From Geobacter argillaceus (GTDB lineage: Bacteria; Desulfobacterota; Desulfuromonadia; Geobacterales; DSM-12255), in contig NZ_VLLN01000002.1 of NCBI RefSeq assembly GCF_007830735.1, positions 1-64,000 of the forward strand: 64,000 nucleotides of DNA. The letters are read 5' to 3'. Of the stretch, positions 36,069 to 44,710 are shown piece after piece. Position numbers and translations under genes: made by a program. The notes below the pieces were generated by a model. That model did not search any database. It was not told the DNA's origin and worked only from the letters and a program-made list of their open reading frames with translations. How positions within the stretch are numbered: position 1 is the first letter of the stretch; each line of letters opens with the position of its first letter.

Positions 36069-36845
36069 ATGTCCAAAACGCTCGACGCCATGCCGACCGC
36101 CTCAATCGCCCTGATAGCCGCCCTTCCGGAAGAGATCAAACCTCTGCTGGCGAGGGTCGACATCATCAAAAGGGACCGGGTTGCAGGCTTCCCGCTCTAC
36201 CGCGGCCGCGTTGGCGACCAGGATCTCATCCTGCTGCAGTCCGGCATGGGGCCAGCAAATGCCGAAGCAGCCACCAGGGCATTTCTGGAGACCACCAGCC
36301 CGGACCTGATCATCAACTTCGGCCTGGGAGGGGCCGTTGCCCCCGGCCCGCAGGTCGCCGACCTGGTGGTCGCCACGCGCCTCCTTGTCAGCGACGGAGT
36401 CGGATTCAGCGAGCAGAACGGCCCGGACTTGTCGCTTGCTGACGAATTTATGGTAAAGGCCGGCAACAGTCGCTGCCATCTCGGCACCTTCATCACCGCT
36501 GCCGAGACAATGCCCAAAGCAGCACTGCGCGGAAAACTTCCCGAGAACACCGAAACACCGGTCCTGGAGATGGAGACCGCCGCCATAGCCCGGGTAGCGT
36601 GCGAGCACGGCATTCCGTTCCTGGCCATCCGGGCCATCAGCGATGACTGTGATGAGGAACTCGGCTTCACCGTTGCCGAATTCTGCGACGCAAACCTGCG
36701 CATCCGGCCCGTCAAGGTCCTTTCCACCATCCTGAAACGGCCAGGGATCATCCCCCAGCTCATTCGGCTCGCCAGAAACAGCAAGCTGGCAGCCGAGGCC
36801 CTTGCAACAGGCATCATCAACTATCTGGAGCAGAGCCATGCATAA
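36069..36845 (+). CDS. Nucleoside phosphorylase-family protein (HpnG or MTA/SAH nucleosidase)
   Basis: A 258-aa PNP_UDP_1 family protein. The segments LEMETAAIARVACEHGIPF and LAIRAISDD hold the Glu-Met-Glu and Asp that contact the nucleoside in this family. In a hopanoid producer with HpnH, an enzyme of this family (HpnG) removes adenine from adenosylhopane; MTA/SAH nucleosidase and futalosine hydrolase are alternatives. I cannot separate them by eye. The start lacks a ribosome site; ATG at 36090 is an alternative. Its stop overlaps the next gene. Confidence 0.75.
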   Translation: MSKTLDAMPTASIALIAALPEEIKPLLARVDIIKRDRVAGFPLYRGRVGDQDLILLQSGMGPANAEAATRAFLETTSPDLIINFGLGGAVAPGPQVADLVVATRLLVSDGVGFSEQNGPDLSLADEFMVKAGNSRCHLGTFITAAETMPKAALRGKLPENTETPVLEMETAAIARVACEHGIPFLAIRAISDDCDEELGFTVAEFCDANLRIRPVKVLSTILKRPGIIPQLIRLARNSKLAAEALATGIINYLEQSHA

Positions 36846-37338
36846 GAGAGCACTCATCGCAGCACTTGTCGCCAGCCTGACCATCCCGGCCGCGGGTCTG
36901 CCGATGGGAAGCCGGCCCGACGATAGCCGCACCATGTACTTTGACGGCAGCGCGTTCCGAGAGGAGAGCAGAGTGGGCCAGCCGGCAATAGCAACCAGGA
37001 TCGGCCACTACCCCAAGCTGCTCCAGGAAGGTTCTCCCGGGAAAACCCGCCCCCTTCCCCCGGAAACCGGCGCGCTGGCCGGCATCTGCTATATCCAGCA
37101 GAGCGGCGGCAAGCTCGGCAGCCACCCGGCATTTCTGCCGCGGCCCGACATGCCGGTGACGGTGCGCGGCGCCGGCGTAGAAAAGGAAACCCGTTGCGAC
37201 GGGAACGGGTTCTTCACTCTCGCCCTGCCGCCCGGTCGTTATGAAGTGCGCAGCGGGGCCGACTCCGGGACCGTGACCATCGAACCGGACAAGACAACCC
37301 TCATCCCCCTGCGGGGCGGAAAAAGGATGGTGGACTGA
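36838..37338 (+). CDS. Small exported protein with carboxypeptidase-regulatory-like fold
   Basis: A 166-aa protein with an N-terminal signal-like stretch ([20 protein letters not shown]). The C-terminal region, from [20 protein letters not shown] to [11 protein letters not shown] and [11 protein letters not shown], has the look of a CarboxypepD_reg/PEGA-type beta-sandwich. It overlaps the preceding nucleosidase gene by eight bases and is one base from the following HEXXH protein gene, so it may act with that protein outside the cytoplasm. Function unknown. Confidence 0.7.
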   Translation: MHKRALIAALVASLTIPAAGLPMGSRPDDSRTMYFDGSAFREESRVGQPAIATRIGHYPKLLQEGSPGKTRPLPPETGALAGICYIQQSGGKLGSHPAFLPRPDMPVTVRGAGVEKETRCDGNGFFTLALPPGRYEVRSGADSGTVTIEPDKTTLIPLRGGKRMVD

Positions 37339-37339
37339 C

Positions 37340-39178
37340 ATGAAACGGCTGACGATGTTTCTCTGCTCATTGGTGCTGGCAGCATTGCCGCTTCTGGCCC
37401 ACGGTGGCGAACTGGATGACTACTACCTCAACGCCTTCACCGGCGCCAGTGGTGGGAACCCCCCTCTGGCCGGCGCCATCCTCCAGACCGAACCAGCCAC
37501 TGTCGGCGCCCACTGCGGCATGCCGCTCCGTCGCGGCGTCTCGCGGGACTGGAGCAAGCTGGCCACCGCGACCCAGGTGGTCCTGGCCAAGTATGTTGCA
37601 GCACCGGTGCTCACCGGCGAAACCATCATTCCGTCAAGCGGCGGCCACTTCAGAATCCACTACGCCACCTCCGGAACTGACCTGCCTACCCCACTTGTCC
37701 CGCTCAACACATGGATCACCACCGTTGCAGATACATTCGAGAATGTCTATAAGACCGAAATCACCTCGATGGTATATAACGCTCCACCCGTATCTGGCGG
37801 AATCTACGACGTCTATCTGCAGGCACTCAGCACCCAGTCGGAATTCGGCTTCACCCAGTCTGATGCGGCTATAACCGCAACGTCTTATTCAAGCTACATA
37901 GTCATTGACAAAGATTTTCTCAATACTATTTTTCAAAACTCGATCCCGGGTAACGACACCGCAAGCGTAAAGGCCACAAAGGCGCTCCAGATCACAGCGG
38001 CCCACGAGTTCCACCACGCCATCCAGTACGGCTACAATTTCTTCTTCGACGTATGGTACGCCGAGGCCACCTCCACCTGGATGGAAGACGAGGTGTATGA
38101 TTCGGTTAACCAGCTTTACAACTACCTGCCACCGTTCATGCAGAACACCAACCTGAGTCTCAATACTGCCGTGGATGTCAACACCGGCGGTGGTTACAGC
38201 CGCTGGATATACAACCGGTATCTGGCCGAGACCTATAACCCGACCATCATCAGGAACTTCTGGGAACAGCTAGCCAAAATCCCGTCACCGACAGGCGCCG
38301 ATATCCCCATGACCCCGGTGATGGATGCCGTCCTTCAAGGGAAGGGGACCACAGTCGGCTCCTCTTATTTCGACTTCAGCCGGCGCCTTTACAAACGCGA
38401 CTGGCAGAGTCATGTCGGCGATATACCCATCATCTACCAGCACCCCATTGTGCCAGTCGCCTCCTATTCGGCCTTTCCCATCACATCAACCACCACCCCT
38501 TCACCGGTCATCACACTTCCCCACTACTCCATCGGGTATGTGAAGCTGTCAAAGGATACCTCAGCACCTACCGACCTGTCTCTCACCTTCAGCACGAAAC
38601 CGGTGACCATGGCCATCACTGCCCTGAAAAAGCTCACCGACGGTACCTTCGTCGAGTTCCCGTTCGACACGTTCGCGAGCAAAATCGTCATCACCGGCTT
38701 CAGCAGCGCCACCACATCCGAGGCGATGCTCATCATCACCAACACCAGCACGAGCGACAACCAGTCCATCGCCTTTGCCAGCGACGGCAGCACGCCTACC
38801 GTCCCACCGTCAGGCCCTCCACCAACGACGACAACCCCGACGACTTCAACAGGCGGAGGCGGCGGTGGCGGCTGCTTCATCGCCACGGCCGCCTACGGCA
38901 GCTACCTCCACCCGAAGGTCCAGGTGCTGCGGGATTTTCGCGACCGATTCCTTCTGACCAACGCCGCCGGCCGGCAGATGGTTGCGCTCTACTATCGCCT
39001 CAGCCCGCCACTGGCCGACGTCATAGCCCGCCACGAAACGCTCAGGACCGCTACCCGCTTCCTTCTCACGCCCGTGGTCTTCGCCGTAGCTCACGGGAAA
39101 GGGACCGTCATCGCCCTCATATTAACCCTGATGGTCATTGGTAGCACAGTAACCGGAAGAAGGCGTTCTGGGCATTAA
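37340..39178 (+). CDS. Secreted HEXXH metalloprotease-like protein with CFI-box C-terminus
   Basis: A 612-aa protein. A signal peptide ([20 protein letters not shown]) precedes a catalytic-type domain with [12 protein letters not shown] (HEXXH, with [13 protein letters not shown] shortly after), resembling the MXAN_6640 family of putative metalloproteases. Then follow a beta-rich region, a Pro/Thr linker, a Gly7 run and [10 protein letters not shown], the CFI-box C-terminal domain. A final hydrophobic helix and basic tail (GRRRSGH) suggest a sorting or anchoring signal. Protease activity and target are inferred. Confidence 0.82.
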   Translation: MKRLTMFLCSLVLAALPLLAHGGELDDYYLNAFTGASGGNPPLAGAILQTEPATVGAHCGMPLRRGVSRDWSKLATATQVVLAKYVAAPVLTGETIIPSSGGHFRIHYATSGTDLPTPLVPLNTWITTVADTFENVYKTEITSMVYNAPPVSGGIYDVYLQALSTQSEFGFTQSDAAITATSYSSYIVIDKDFLNTIFQNSIPGNDTASVKATKALQITAAHEFHHAIQYGYNFFFDVWYAEATSTWMEDEVYDSVNQLYNYLPPFMQNTNLSLNTAVDVNTGGGYSRWIYNRYLAETYNPTIIRNFWEQLAKIPSPTGADIPMTPVMDAVLQGKGTTVGSSYFDFSRRLYKRDWQSHVGDIPIIYQHPIVPVASYSAFPITSTTTPSPVITLPHYSIGYVKLSKDTSAPTDLSLTFSTKPVTMAITALKKLTDGTFVEFPFDTFASKIVITGFSSATTSEAMLIITNTSTSDNQSIAFASDGSTPTVPPSGPPPTTTTPTTSTGGGGGGGCFIATAAYGSYLHPKVQVLRDFRDRFLLTNAAGRQMVALYYRLSPPLADVIARHETLRTATRFLLTPVVFAVAHGKGTVIALILTLMVIGSTVTGRRRSGH

Positions 39179-39197
39179 TTCTTATTTTGTCAGATTA

Positions 39198-39355
39198 CGT
39201 CCCGTTGGGACAGAATGCCCGTAGCCCGGCGATTTATCGCCGGGACGCGCGGATTATATTATATCGTTTTCGTCACGTACGTGACTGAAGGACTGCGCTA
39301 GCCCCTACCGGGGGATGAATCCCCCCGGCTACAGGCATTCTGTCCCGATAGGACG
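39198..39355. repeat. BIME-like palindromic element, copy 3
   Basis: The most complete large palindrome. Outer arms GTCCCGTTGGGACAGAATG and CATTCTGTCCCGATAGGAC enclose GTAGCCCGGCGATTTATCGC at 39221, the central CGTCACGTACGTGAC (39271-39285) and an inverted REP ending CTAC at 39332. It lies between the convergent metalloprotease and csp genes. The REP arms have diverged from copies 1 and 2 while keeping pairing. Confidence 0.85.
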
Positions 39356-39437
39356 AAACTGAATGTGCGAAGTAAAACTTCTTAGTAACTTCAGCCTTGA
39401 TCCATCCAGACCTCTCCCTCTGGAAGAGAGCAAACAC

Positions 39438-39472
39438 AAAAAAGCCCCACTGGCATCCCAGCGGGGCTTTTC
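39438..39472 (-). terminator. Terminator downstream of csp
   Basis: AAAAAAGCCCCACTGG and CCAGCGGGGCTTTTC form a stem with one mismatch and flanking A/T runs. It lies 28 bases after the csp stop and may also stop plus-strand readthrough. Confidence 0.75.
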
Positions 39473-39499
39473 TGATTTCGGGTTTACCCGACTGCCTGA

Positions 39500-39700
39500 T
39501 TAGGCCTTGCGAACGTTGGCAGCCTGCAGACCTTTCGGTCCGTTGACCACGTCGAAGGTAACCGCTTCACCTTCTGCCAGCGATTTGAAGCCTTCGCTCA
39601 TGATTGCCGAGAAGTGTACGAACACGTCGTCGCCGTTCTCCTGCTCGATGAAACCGAACCCTTTAGCGTCGTTAAACCACTTAACCCTACCCTGTGCCAT
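39500..39700 (-). CDS. Cold-shock domain protein
   Basis: A 66-aa CspA-family protein. RNP1 is GFGFIEQ and RNP2 is DVFVHFSAI; the start [17 protein letters not shown] is typical. It binds single-stranded RNA and DNA as an RNA chaperone. AGGA precedes the ATG. A 160-base leader with a palindrome over the -10 box lies upstream, as often seen for cold-shock genes. Which csp paralogue it is cannot be told. Confidence 0.96.
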   Translation of the reverse strand: MAQGRVKWFNDAKGFGFIEQENGDDVFVHFSAIMSEGFKSLAEGEAVTFDVVNGPKGLQAANVRKA

Positions 39701-39849
39701 TTTTCCTGCCTCCTTTTGCCTTTTGTTGCTCCGGCCTGGTGCCGGATTGTGAAGGTTACTGCAGCTGCCGGAGTCTTGAGGCAGGAAAACTACGGTTCTT
39801 CTGGCGAACGGCGAGATTTCCTGATACTGCAAAAACTTCCGAATCCTAC

Positions 39850-39888
39850 TGCGGTGGATAGCATACCATCCACCGCAAATACTGTCAA
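39850..39888 (-). promoter_or_regulatory. csp promoter with palindrome over the -10 box
   Basis: On the minus strand TTGACA (39888-39883) is 17 bases from TATGCT (39865-39860). The -10 sits in the loop of an inverted repeat with 9-bp arms, TGCGGTGGA and TCCACCGCA (39850-39877). The palindrome could be an operator or a 5'-end hairpin. Confidence 0.65.
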
Positions 39889-39916
39889 GGCATTTTCCAC
39901 CTTTTCAACCAAAACA

Positions 39917-40945
39917 TTACAACGTGTTCACTTTTCTGATAAAGGCCATCAACAGCCCATAGTGCTGGTGATCAAACTTCATAACCAGCCGGGGAAGCTC
40001 CAGCAGATCCGGCTCGTCAGACTCCTCGGAAAGCGGCCCCGACCGCTCCATCCGGCTGCCGGGACGAAGAAGCTCCGGGAACTCGCTCTCCAGTTCGGCG
40101 ATCTCACCATCCGACAGCTCCTTGTTGAGCCGGATAACCAGCAGACCGTCGACAAAACGCAGCGAATGATAGTTCCGGTAAAAATCCTCGATGGCCTGAA
40201 CTGCCTCTTCGACACTCTTCGTTATGGTAAAGAGCGAAAAATCCTCGCCGGAAATCAGCCCCCGTACCAGAAGCGCCCTCTTGATGAATTCGAACCAGCG
40301 ATCCCAGTAGCCACTCTCGTCATCCACCAGCACGAGCGGCTTGGGAGAGGTCTTGCCGGTCTGGATAAGGGTAAAGACCTCCATCGCCTCATCCAGGGTA
40401 CCGAACCCGCCGGGGAAGACGGAAATGGCGTCCGACTCCTTGACAAAGGCCACCTTGCGGTTGAAGAAGTACTTGTAGGTAACGAGCCGCGGATTCCTGG
40501 CCATTACCACGTTGGGCGACTGTTCAAACGGCAGCCGGATATTGACGGCAAAGGAATTCTCGCTGCCGGCCCCCTCGTTCCCCGCCCGCATGATCCCCCC
40601 ACCGCCACCCGTGATGATCATATAGCCACGGGCGGCCAGCTCGCGACTGAACTGGATGCAGGTCTGGTAGATCGGTTCACTGGGCTCGGTACGCGCCGAA
40701 CCGAAGATGGTCACCTTCTTCCGGTGTCGATAGGGGCTGAAGACCTTGTTGGTGTAACGCATCTCCTTCATGGTGTTGTTGAGCATCTTCAGGTCGGCCA
40801 GGTAGCTGGTTTCCTGTCCCGCCTTGAGGGCAGAGATGATCATCTCGCGCACCAGGCCGGCATGGTGCACCCCTTCAGCCTTCGCGACCAGTTGGTCAAT
40901 CAGGGCATCGATCTCTCCGTTCTTGTGTGTAAAACTCAGCTCCAT
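39917..40945 (-). CDS. LOG-family (TIGR00730-like) Rossmann protein
   Basis: A 342-aa protein with the LOG motif PGGFGTLDE and ITGGGGGIMRAGNEGA. LOG proteins are nucleotide 5'-monophosphate nucleosidases; several act on cytokinin nucleotides or as PpnN-type purine nucleosidases. This member has extra N- and C-terminal parts, so the substrate is open. The ATG with GGGGAG upstream (MELSFTHKNGE) is chosen; two further ATGs lie upstream. It is transcribed toward csp. Confidence 0.85.
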   Translation of the reverse strand: MELSFTHKNGEIDALIDQLVAKAEGVHHAGLVREMIISALKAGQETSYLADLKMLNNTMKEMRYTNKVFSPYRHRKKVTIFGSARTEPSEPIYQTCIQFSRELAARGYMIITGGGGGIMRAGNEGAGSENSFAVNIRLPFEQSPNVVMARNPRLVTYKYFFNRKVAFVKESDAISVFPGGFGTLDEAMEVFTLIQTGKTSPKPLVLVDDESGYWDRWFEFIKRALLVRGLISGEDFSLFTITKSVEEAVQAIEDFYRNYHSLRFVDGLLVIRLNKELSDGEIAELESEFPELLRPGSRMERSGPLSEESDEPDLLELPRLVMKFDHQHYGLLMAFIRKVNTL

Positions 40946-41109
40946 CGGCACGTGGCTCCCCATGAGAAAATGAGCGCGGATTATAACACCGTGTCGCAGG
41001 GGTAGCAAATGTTAAAGGATATCGAACAAAGATTACATTGCACGCTCACCACGTTTTGTTTACAGTATGCTGGCTACGCGACTCAAGCCCTGAAAGGAAG
41101 CTGCTACTT

Positions 41110-42393
41110 ATGGGAAAAACCACTGCTGAAAAGATTTTTGCCACCCACCTGGTGAACGAGCCATTCCCGGGAACCAAGGTTCTGAAACTTGACGTGGTCC
41201 TCTGCCACGAAATCACCACCCCCATTGCCATTGCCGACCTGATGGCCCGCGGCAAAGACCGAATCTTTGATACCGGGAAGATCAAGGCGGTCGTAGACCA
41301 TGTGACGCCGAGCAAGGACTCCAAAACAGCCACCCAGGCCAAGATCCTCCGGGACTGGGCCCGCCGGCACAATATCAAGGACTTCTTCGACATCGGCGCC
41401 AACGGCGTCTGTCACGCCCTCTTTCCGGAAAAAGGGTTCATCCGGCCCGGCTATACGGTCATCATGGGCGATTCCCACACCTGCACCCACGGTGCCTTCG
41501 GCGCCTTTGCCGCCGGGGTGGGGACGACCGACCTGGAAGTGGGCATCCTCAAAGGGGTCTGCGCCTTTCGCGAGCCGAAAACCATTCGGATCAACCTTAA
41601 CGGCTCGCTGCCGAAAGGGGTGTTCGCCAAGGACGTCATCCTCTACATCATTGGCCAACTCGGCGTGAACGGCGCCACCGACCGGGTCCTGGAATTCCGC
41701 GGACCAGTGGTCGATGCCATGACCATGGAATCCCGCATGACCCTCTCCAACATGGCCATCGAGGCCGGCGGCACCTCCGGCATCTGCATGCCCGACGCCG
41801 TTACCGTCGACTACCTCTGGCCGTTCATCCAGAGCGATTACGCCTCTAAAGAGGCAGCCCTGGCCGATTTCCGCACGTGGTGGTCCGACGAAGACGCTAC
41901 CTACGACAGGGTCCTGGAGTTCGACGTCTCCAAGTTGGAGCCGACGGTCACGTTCGGCTACAAACCGGACCAGGTGAAACCGGTCGGCGAACTCGCCGGT
42001 GAGCAGGTCGATCAGGTATACCTCGGCTCCTGCACCAACGGCCGCCTGGAAGACCTGCGGATTGCCGCGCAGATCCTGAAAGGGAAGAAGATCGCCCCGA
42101 CGGTGCGCGGCATTCTGTCGCCGGCCACCCCGAAGATTTACCAGGACGCGCTGCACGAGGGGCTGATCGACATCTTCATGGAAGCCGGCTTCTGTGTCAC
42201 CAACCCGACCTGCGGCGCCTGCCTCGGCATGAGCAACGGCGTGCTGGCGGAAGGAGAGGTCTGCGCCTCCACGACCAACCGGAACTTCATGGGTCGCATG
42301 GGAAAGGGTGGCATGGTGCATCTCATGTCGCCGGCCACCAGCGCGGCCACGGCCATAGAAGGAAAGATCGCCGACCCGAGAAAGTACCTGTAG
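41110..42393 (+). CDS. leuC: 3-isopropylmalate dehydratase large subunit
   Basis: With LeuD, isomerises 2-isopropylmalate to 3-isopropylmalate using a [4Fe-4S] cluster. The 427-aa protein has the cluster cysteines in GSCTNG and in NPTCGACLG, and HTCTHGAFGAFAAGVG near the N-terminus. Its size fits the HacA/LeuC-2 type rather than the longer E. coli type. The ATG has AAGGAAG upstream. The TAG stop is part of a GTAGGGGC repeat. leuD follows 67 bases on. Confidence 0.96.
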   Translation: MGKTTAEKIFATHLVNEPFPGTKVLKLDVVLCHEITTPIAIADLMARGKDRIFDTGKIKAVVDHVTPSKDSKTATQAKILRDWARRHNIKDFFDIGANGVCHALFPEKGFIRPGYTVIMGDSHTCTHGAFGAFAAGVGTTDLEVGILKGVCAFREPKTIRINLNGSLPKGVFAKDVILYIIGQLGVNGATDRVLEFRGPVVDAMTMESRMTLSNMAIEAGGTSGICMPDAVTVDYLWPFIQSDYASKEAALADFRTWWSDEDATYDRVLEFDVSKLEPTVTFGYKPDQVKPVGELAGEQVDQVYLGSCTNGRLEDLRIAAQILKGKKIAPTVRGILSPATPKIYQDALHEGLIDIFMEAGFCVTNPTCGACLGMSNGVLAEGEVCASTTNRNFMGRMGKGGMVHLMSPATSAATAIEGKIADPRKYL

Positions 42394-42422
42394 GGGCGGG
42401 GTCTCCCCGCCCGGGCGCGGCA
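42390..42422. repeat. GTAGGGGC-type REP overlapping leuC stop
   Basis: GTAGGGGCGGGGTCTCCCCG forms a short hairpin whose GTAG contains the TAG stop of leuC (42391-42393). GCCCGGGCGCGGC follows. It lies in the leuC-leuD spacer and could affect the ratio of the two subunits. Confidence 0.65.
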
Positions 42423-42460
42423 ACCGCTCCACTACATTCATGCATAAGGAGAACGAATAT

Positions 42461-42988
42461 ATGAAAACGTTTGGCGGACCGGTCCTTTTCCTTGACCGGT
42501 CGGATATCAACACTGACGAGATCATCCCGGCAAAGTACCTGACTGAAATCACCAAAGAAGACCTAAAGCCCTACATCCTTGAAGACCTGAAGCTCCCCGG
42601 CTTCGATCCCAAAGGGGAGAAGACGAAAGCGGCCCGGGTCATCGTCAGCCGGGCGAACTTCGGCTGCGGCTCGTCCAGGGAGCACGCCCCCTGGGTCTTC
42701 GAGGTAAACGACATCACGGCGGTCATCGCAGAATCGTTTGCCCGCATTTTCCGGCAGAACATGTTCAACTGCGGCATGGCGGCCATCGAACTCCCCAAGG
42801 AAGACCTCGACCTGATCTTTTCCCATGTGAACGATGCCGATGCCACTATCTCCATCGACATTGAAGCCCAGACCCTTACCATGAGCGGCGGAGGGAAGCA
42901 GAAAACCTTCAGCTTCGACGTCTCCCCCTTCGACAAGGCGCTGGTGACGGCCGGCGGCTGGGTCGACTTCGCCGACCAGAAGTATTGA
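42461..42988 (+). CDS. leuD: 3-isopropylmalate dehydratase small subunit
   Basis: Swivel-domain partner of LeuC. The 175-aa protein starts MKTFGGPVLFLDRSDINTDE and has the active-site segment FGCGSSREHAPWVF. The ATG has AAGGAG nine bases upstream; an earlier ATG (42440) is less suitable. A strong terminator follows. Confidence 0.96.
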   Translation: MKTFGGPVLFLDRSDINTDEIIPAKYLTEITKEDLKPYILEDLKLPGFDPKGEKTKAARVIVSRANFGCGSSREHAPWVFEVNDITAVIAESFARIFRQNMFNCGMAAIELPKEDLDLIFSHVNDADATISIDIEAQTLTMSGGGKQKTFSFDVSPFDKALVTAGGWVDFADQKY

Positions 42989-43007
42989 TTAACCAGCTCT
43001 TCCCCCT

Positions 43008-43050
43008 GCAAACGAAAAAGCCCGCCGACAAAGCGGGTTTTTTCGTTTGC
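43008..43050 (+). terminator. Terminator after leuD
   Basis: TGCAAACGAAAAAGCCCGC and GCGGGTTTTTTCGTTTGCA form a very long stem with internal A and T runs, directly after leuD. Confidence 0.9.
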
Positions 43051-43189
43051 AGCAGCTGTCAGTCCGTATTTTATACCGCTTTCGGGTTGACTCTGCGCCT
43101 CTGGCAGGGATAATATGCACTGCTTTCGCGTTGTACCGGGAACCAGATTCGTACATCCCGGCAGCGCCCCGGACAAGATACCCGTGAAC

Positions 43190-44710
43190 ATGCGCCTGCT
43201 TCCCATATCGCAGATCTGCCTCCTGGTCGCCCTCCTTGCGGTCCTCGTACCGCATCGGTCTGCCCTGGCTGACGGGACAGGCTCTGCCGAAGGGACCATT
43301 TTCACCCTCTGGCCCCTGATCGACTACCGGGAAAGCCCGGCTGAAGGGTTCAGCAATCTGAGCATCCTCGGGCCGCTTTTCAAATTCCAGAACCAGAAGG
43401 ACCAGTCGACCGTTGCCGTTCGCCCCCTCTTCTTCCGTACCGGCAACAAAAAAAACGAAACAGCCGCCACCGAGTACCTCTACCCGCTCGCCTCCAGCGA
43501 GAGCACTCCGGATGTCACCCGTTTCCAGGTACTGAAGCTCTACCAGAAGAACCTGTTCCGGAAGGACCGGGAAGAAGAGCGGGAGCGGGACTTCATGGTC
43601 TTCCCGTTCTACATTACCGGAACATCGAAGAAATACGGCCCCTACACCTCGGTCCTCCCCTTCTACGGGGATATCTACGAGCGGTTCTGGCGGGACGAAT
43701 ACCACTATCTCCTCTTCCCGCTCTACGGCCGGACTGTCAACAAGGGAACCACCAACTACAACGTGCTCTACCCCTTTTTCTCGGTCACCCGCGGCGAACG
43801 GGAGTCAGGCTATGCATTCTGGCCCCTGTACGGACAGTCGGCCAAGGAAGGGGTCTACCGTAAGCGCTTTGCCCTCTGGCCATTCTTCCACCAGGAAGAA
43901 AAGGGCCTCAATACGGACAACCCCATCAGCAGGTTCCAGATCCTGCCGCTCTACGCGACCGTAGACTCCCCCAAGCTGACAGTACGGGACTACCTCTGGC
44001 CATTTTTCGGCCACTACGAGAACCGGGACCCGAAAGAGGAGGGGTGGAATCTACTCTGGCCATTCTGGCAGGTTGTGCGGGGCGAAAAACGGAACGTCAC
44101 CCGCTTCCTGCCGTTCTTCGACCGGGAGCGTAACGGCGACGACGAAAAACGCTGGTACCTGTGGCCGCTCTACAAGGAAGAAACGTCGGTCGCCCCCTCC
44201 TTTCGTCAGGAAAAGGAGCGGTTGCTCTATTTTCTGTACAGCAACAACCGCGAAAGTTGGCCGGCCGACGGCGCCAGCCGGCAACGGATCGCCTTCTGGC
44301 CCCTCTTCGTCTACAATCGCACCACCGACAACGTGAAGTCGTTCAGCTTTCCCGCACCAGTGGAGCCGGTGCTGGACAGGGAGGGGATCGAGCGCAGTTG
44401 GGCCCCTTTCTGGCGGCTCTATCAGCAAAGGTGGAACGATAACGGCGACTCGGCAGCATCCTTTGCCTGGAACCTCTACTGGCACGAGGCGCGTAAAGAC
44501 GCCCTTGCGTACGAGCTGTTCCCGCTGCTGCGCTACCGTTCCACCACGGCTACGTCCGACCTCCAACTCCTCAAGGGGCTGTTCCGCTATACGACCGACC
44601 GGGAAGGGAAATCGGTCCGACTCTTCTGGCTCCCCTTCGGCATCTCCTGGGGAAGCGGATCGCCCGAGCACAAGACCGTGACGCGCGCCAACGGGGGCAT
44701 TAACCCATGA
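43190..44710 (+). CDS. Exported WPxF-repeat protein coupled to mlaE
   Basis: A 506-aa protein with a signal peptide (MRLLPISQICLLVALLAVLV, cleavage near SALA-D). The mature part holds about 16 copies of a short motif, aromatic or Leu-W/F/Y-P-L/F-aromatic (for example LWPFF, FWPLY, LFPLY), spaced mostly 15-35 residues, with charged loops between. This suggests a repetitive all-beta fold such as a barrel or propeller. I recognise no named family. Its stop overlaps the mlaE start (ATGA), so it is part of the lipid-transport operon and probably acts in the periplasm or outer membrane. ATG at 43190 is chosen because it gives the signal peptide. Confidence 0.8.
   Translation: MRLLPISQICLLVALLAVLVPHRSALADGTGSAEGTIFTLWPLIDYRESPAEGFSNLSILGPLFKFQNQKDQSTVAVRPLFFRTGNKKNETAATEYLYPLASSESTPDVTRFQVLKLYQKNLFRKDREEERERDFMVFPFYITGTSKKYGPYTSVLPFYGDIYERFWRDEYHYLLFPLYGRTVNKGTTNYNVLYPFFSVTRGERESGYAFWPLYGQSAKEGVYRKRFALWPFFHQEEKGLNTDNPISRFQILPLYATVDSPKLTVRDYLWPFFGHYENRDPKEEGWNLLWPFWQVVRGEKRNVTRFLPFFDRERNGDDEKRWYLWPLYKEETSVAPSFRQEKERLLYFLYSNNRESWPADGASRQRIAFWPLFVYNRTTDNVKSFSFPAPVEPVLDREGIERSWAPFWRLYQQRWNDNGDSAASFAWNLYWHEARKDALAYELFPLLRYRSTTATSDLQLLKGLFRYTTDREGKSVRLFWLPFGISWGSGSPEHKTVTRANGGINP

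Noticed and set aside
41104-42555. 483-aa minus-strand frame opposite leuC
   Set aside because: Shadow of leuC; no recognisable family and its composition follows third-position GC of the real gene.
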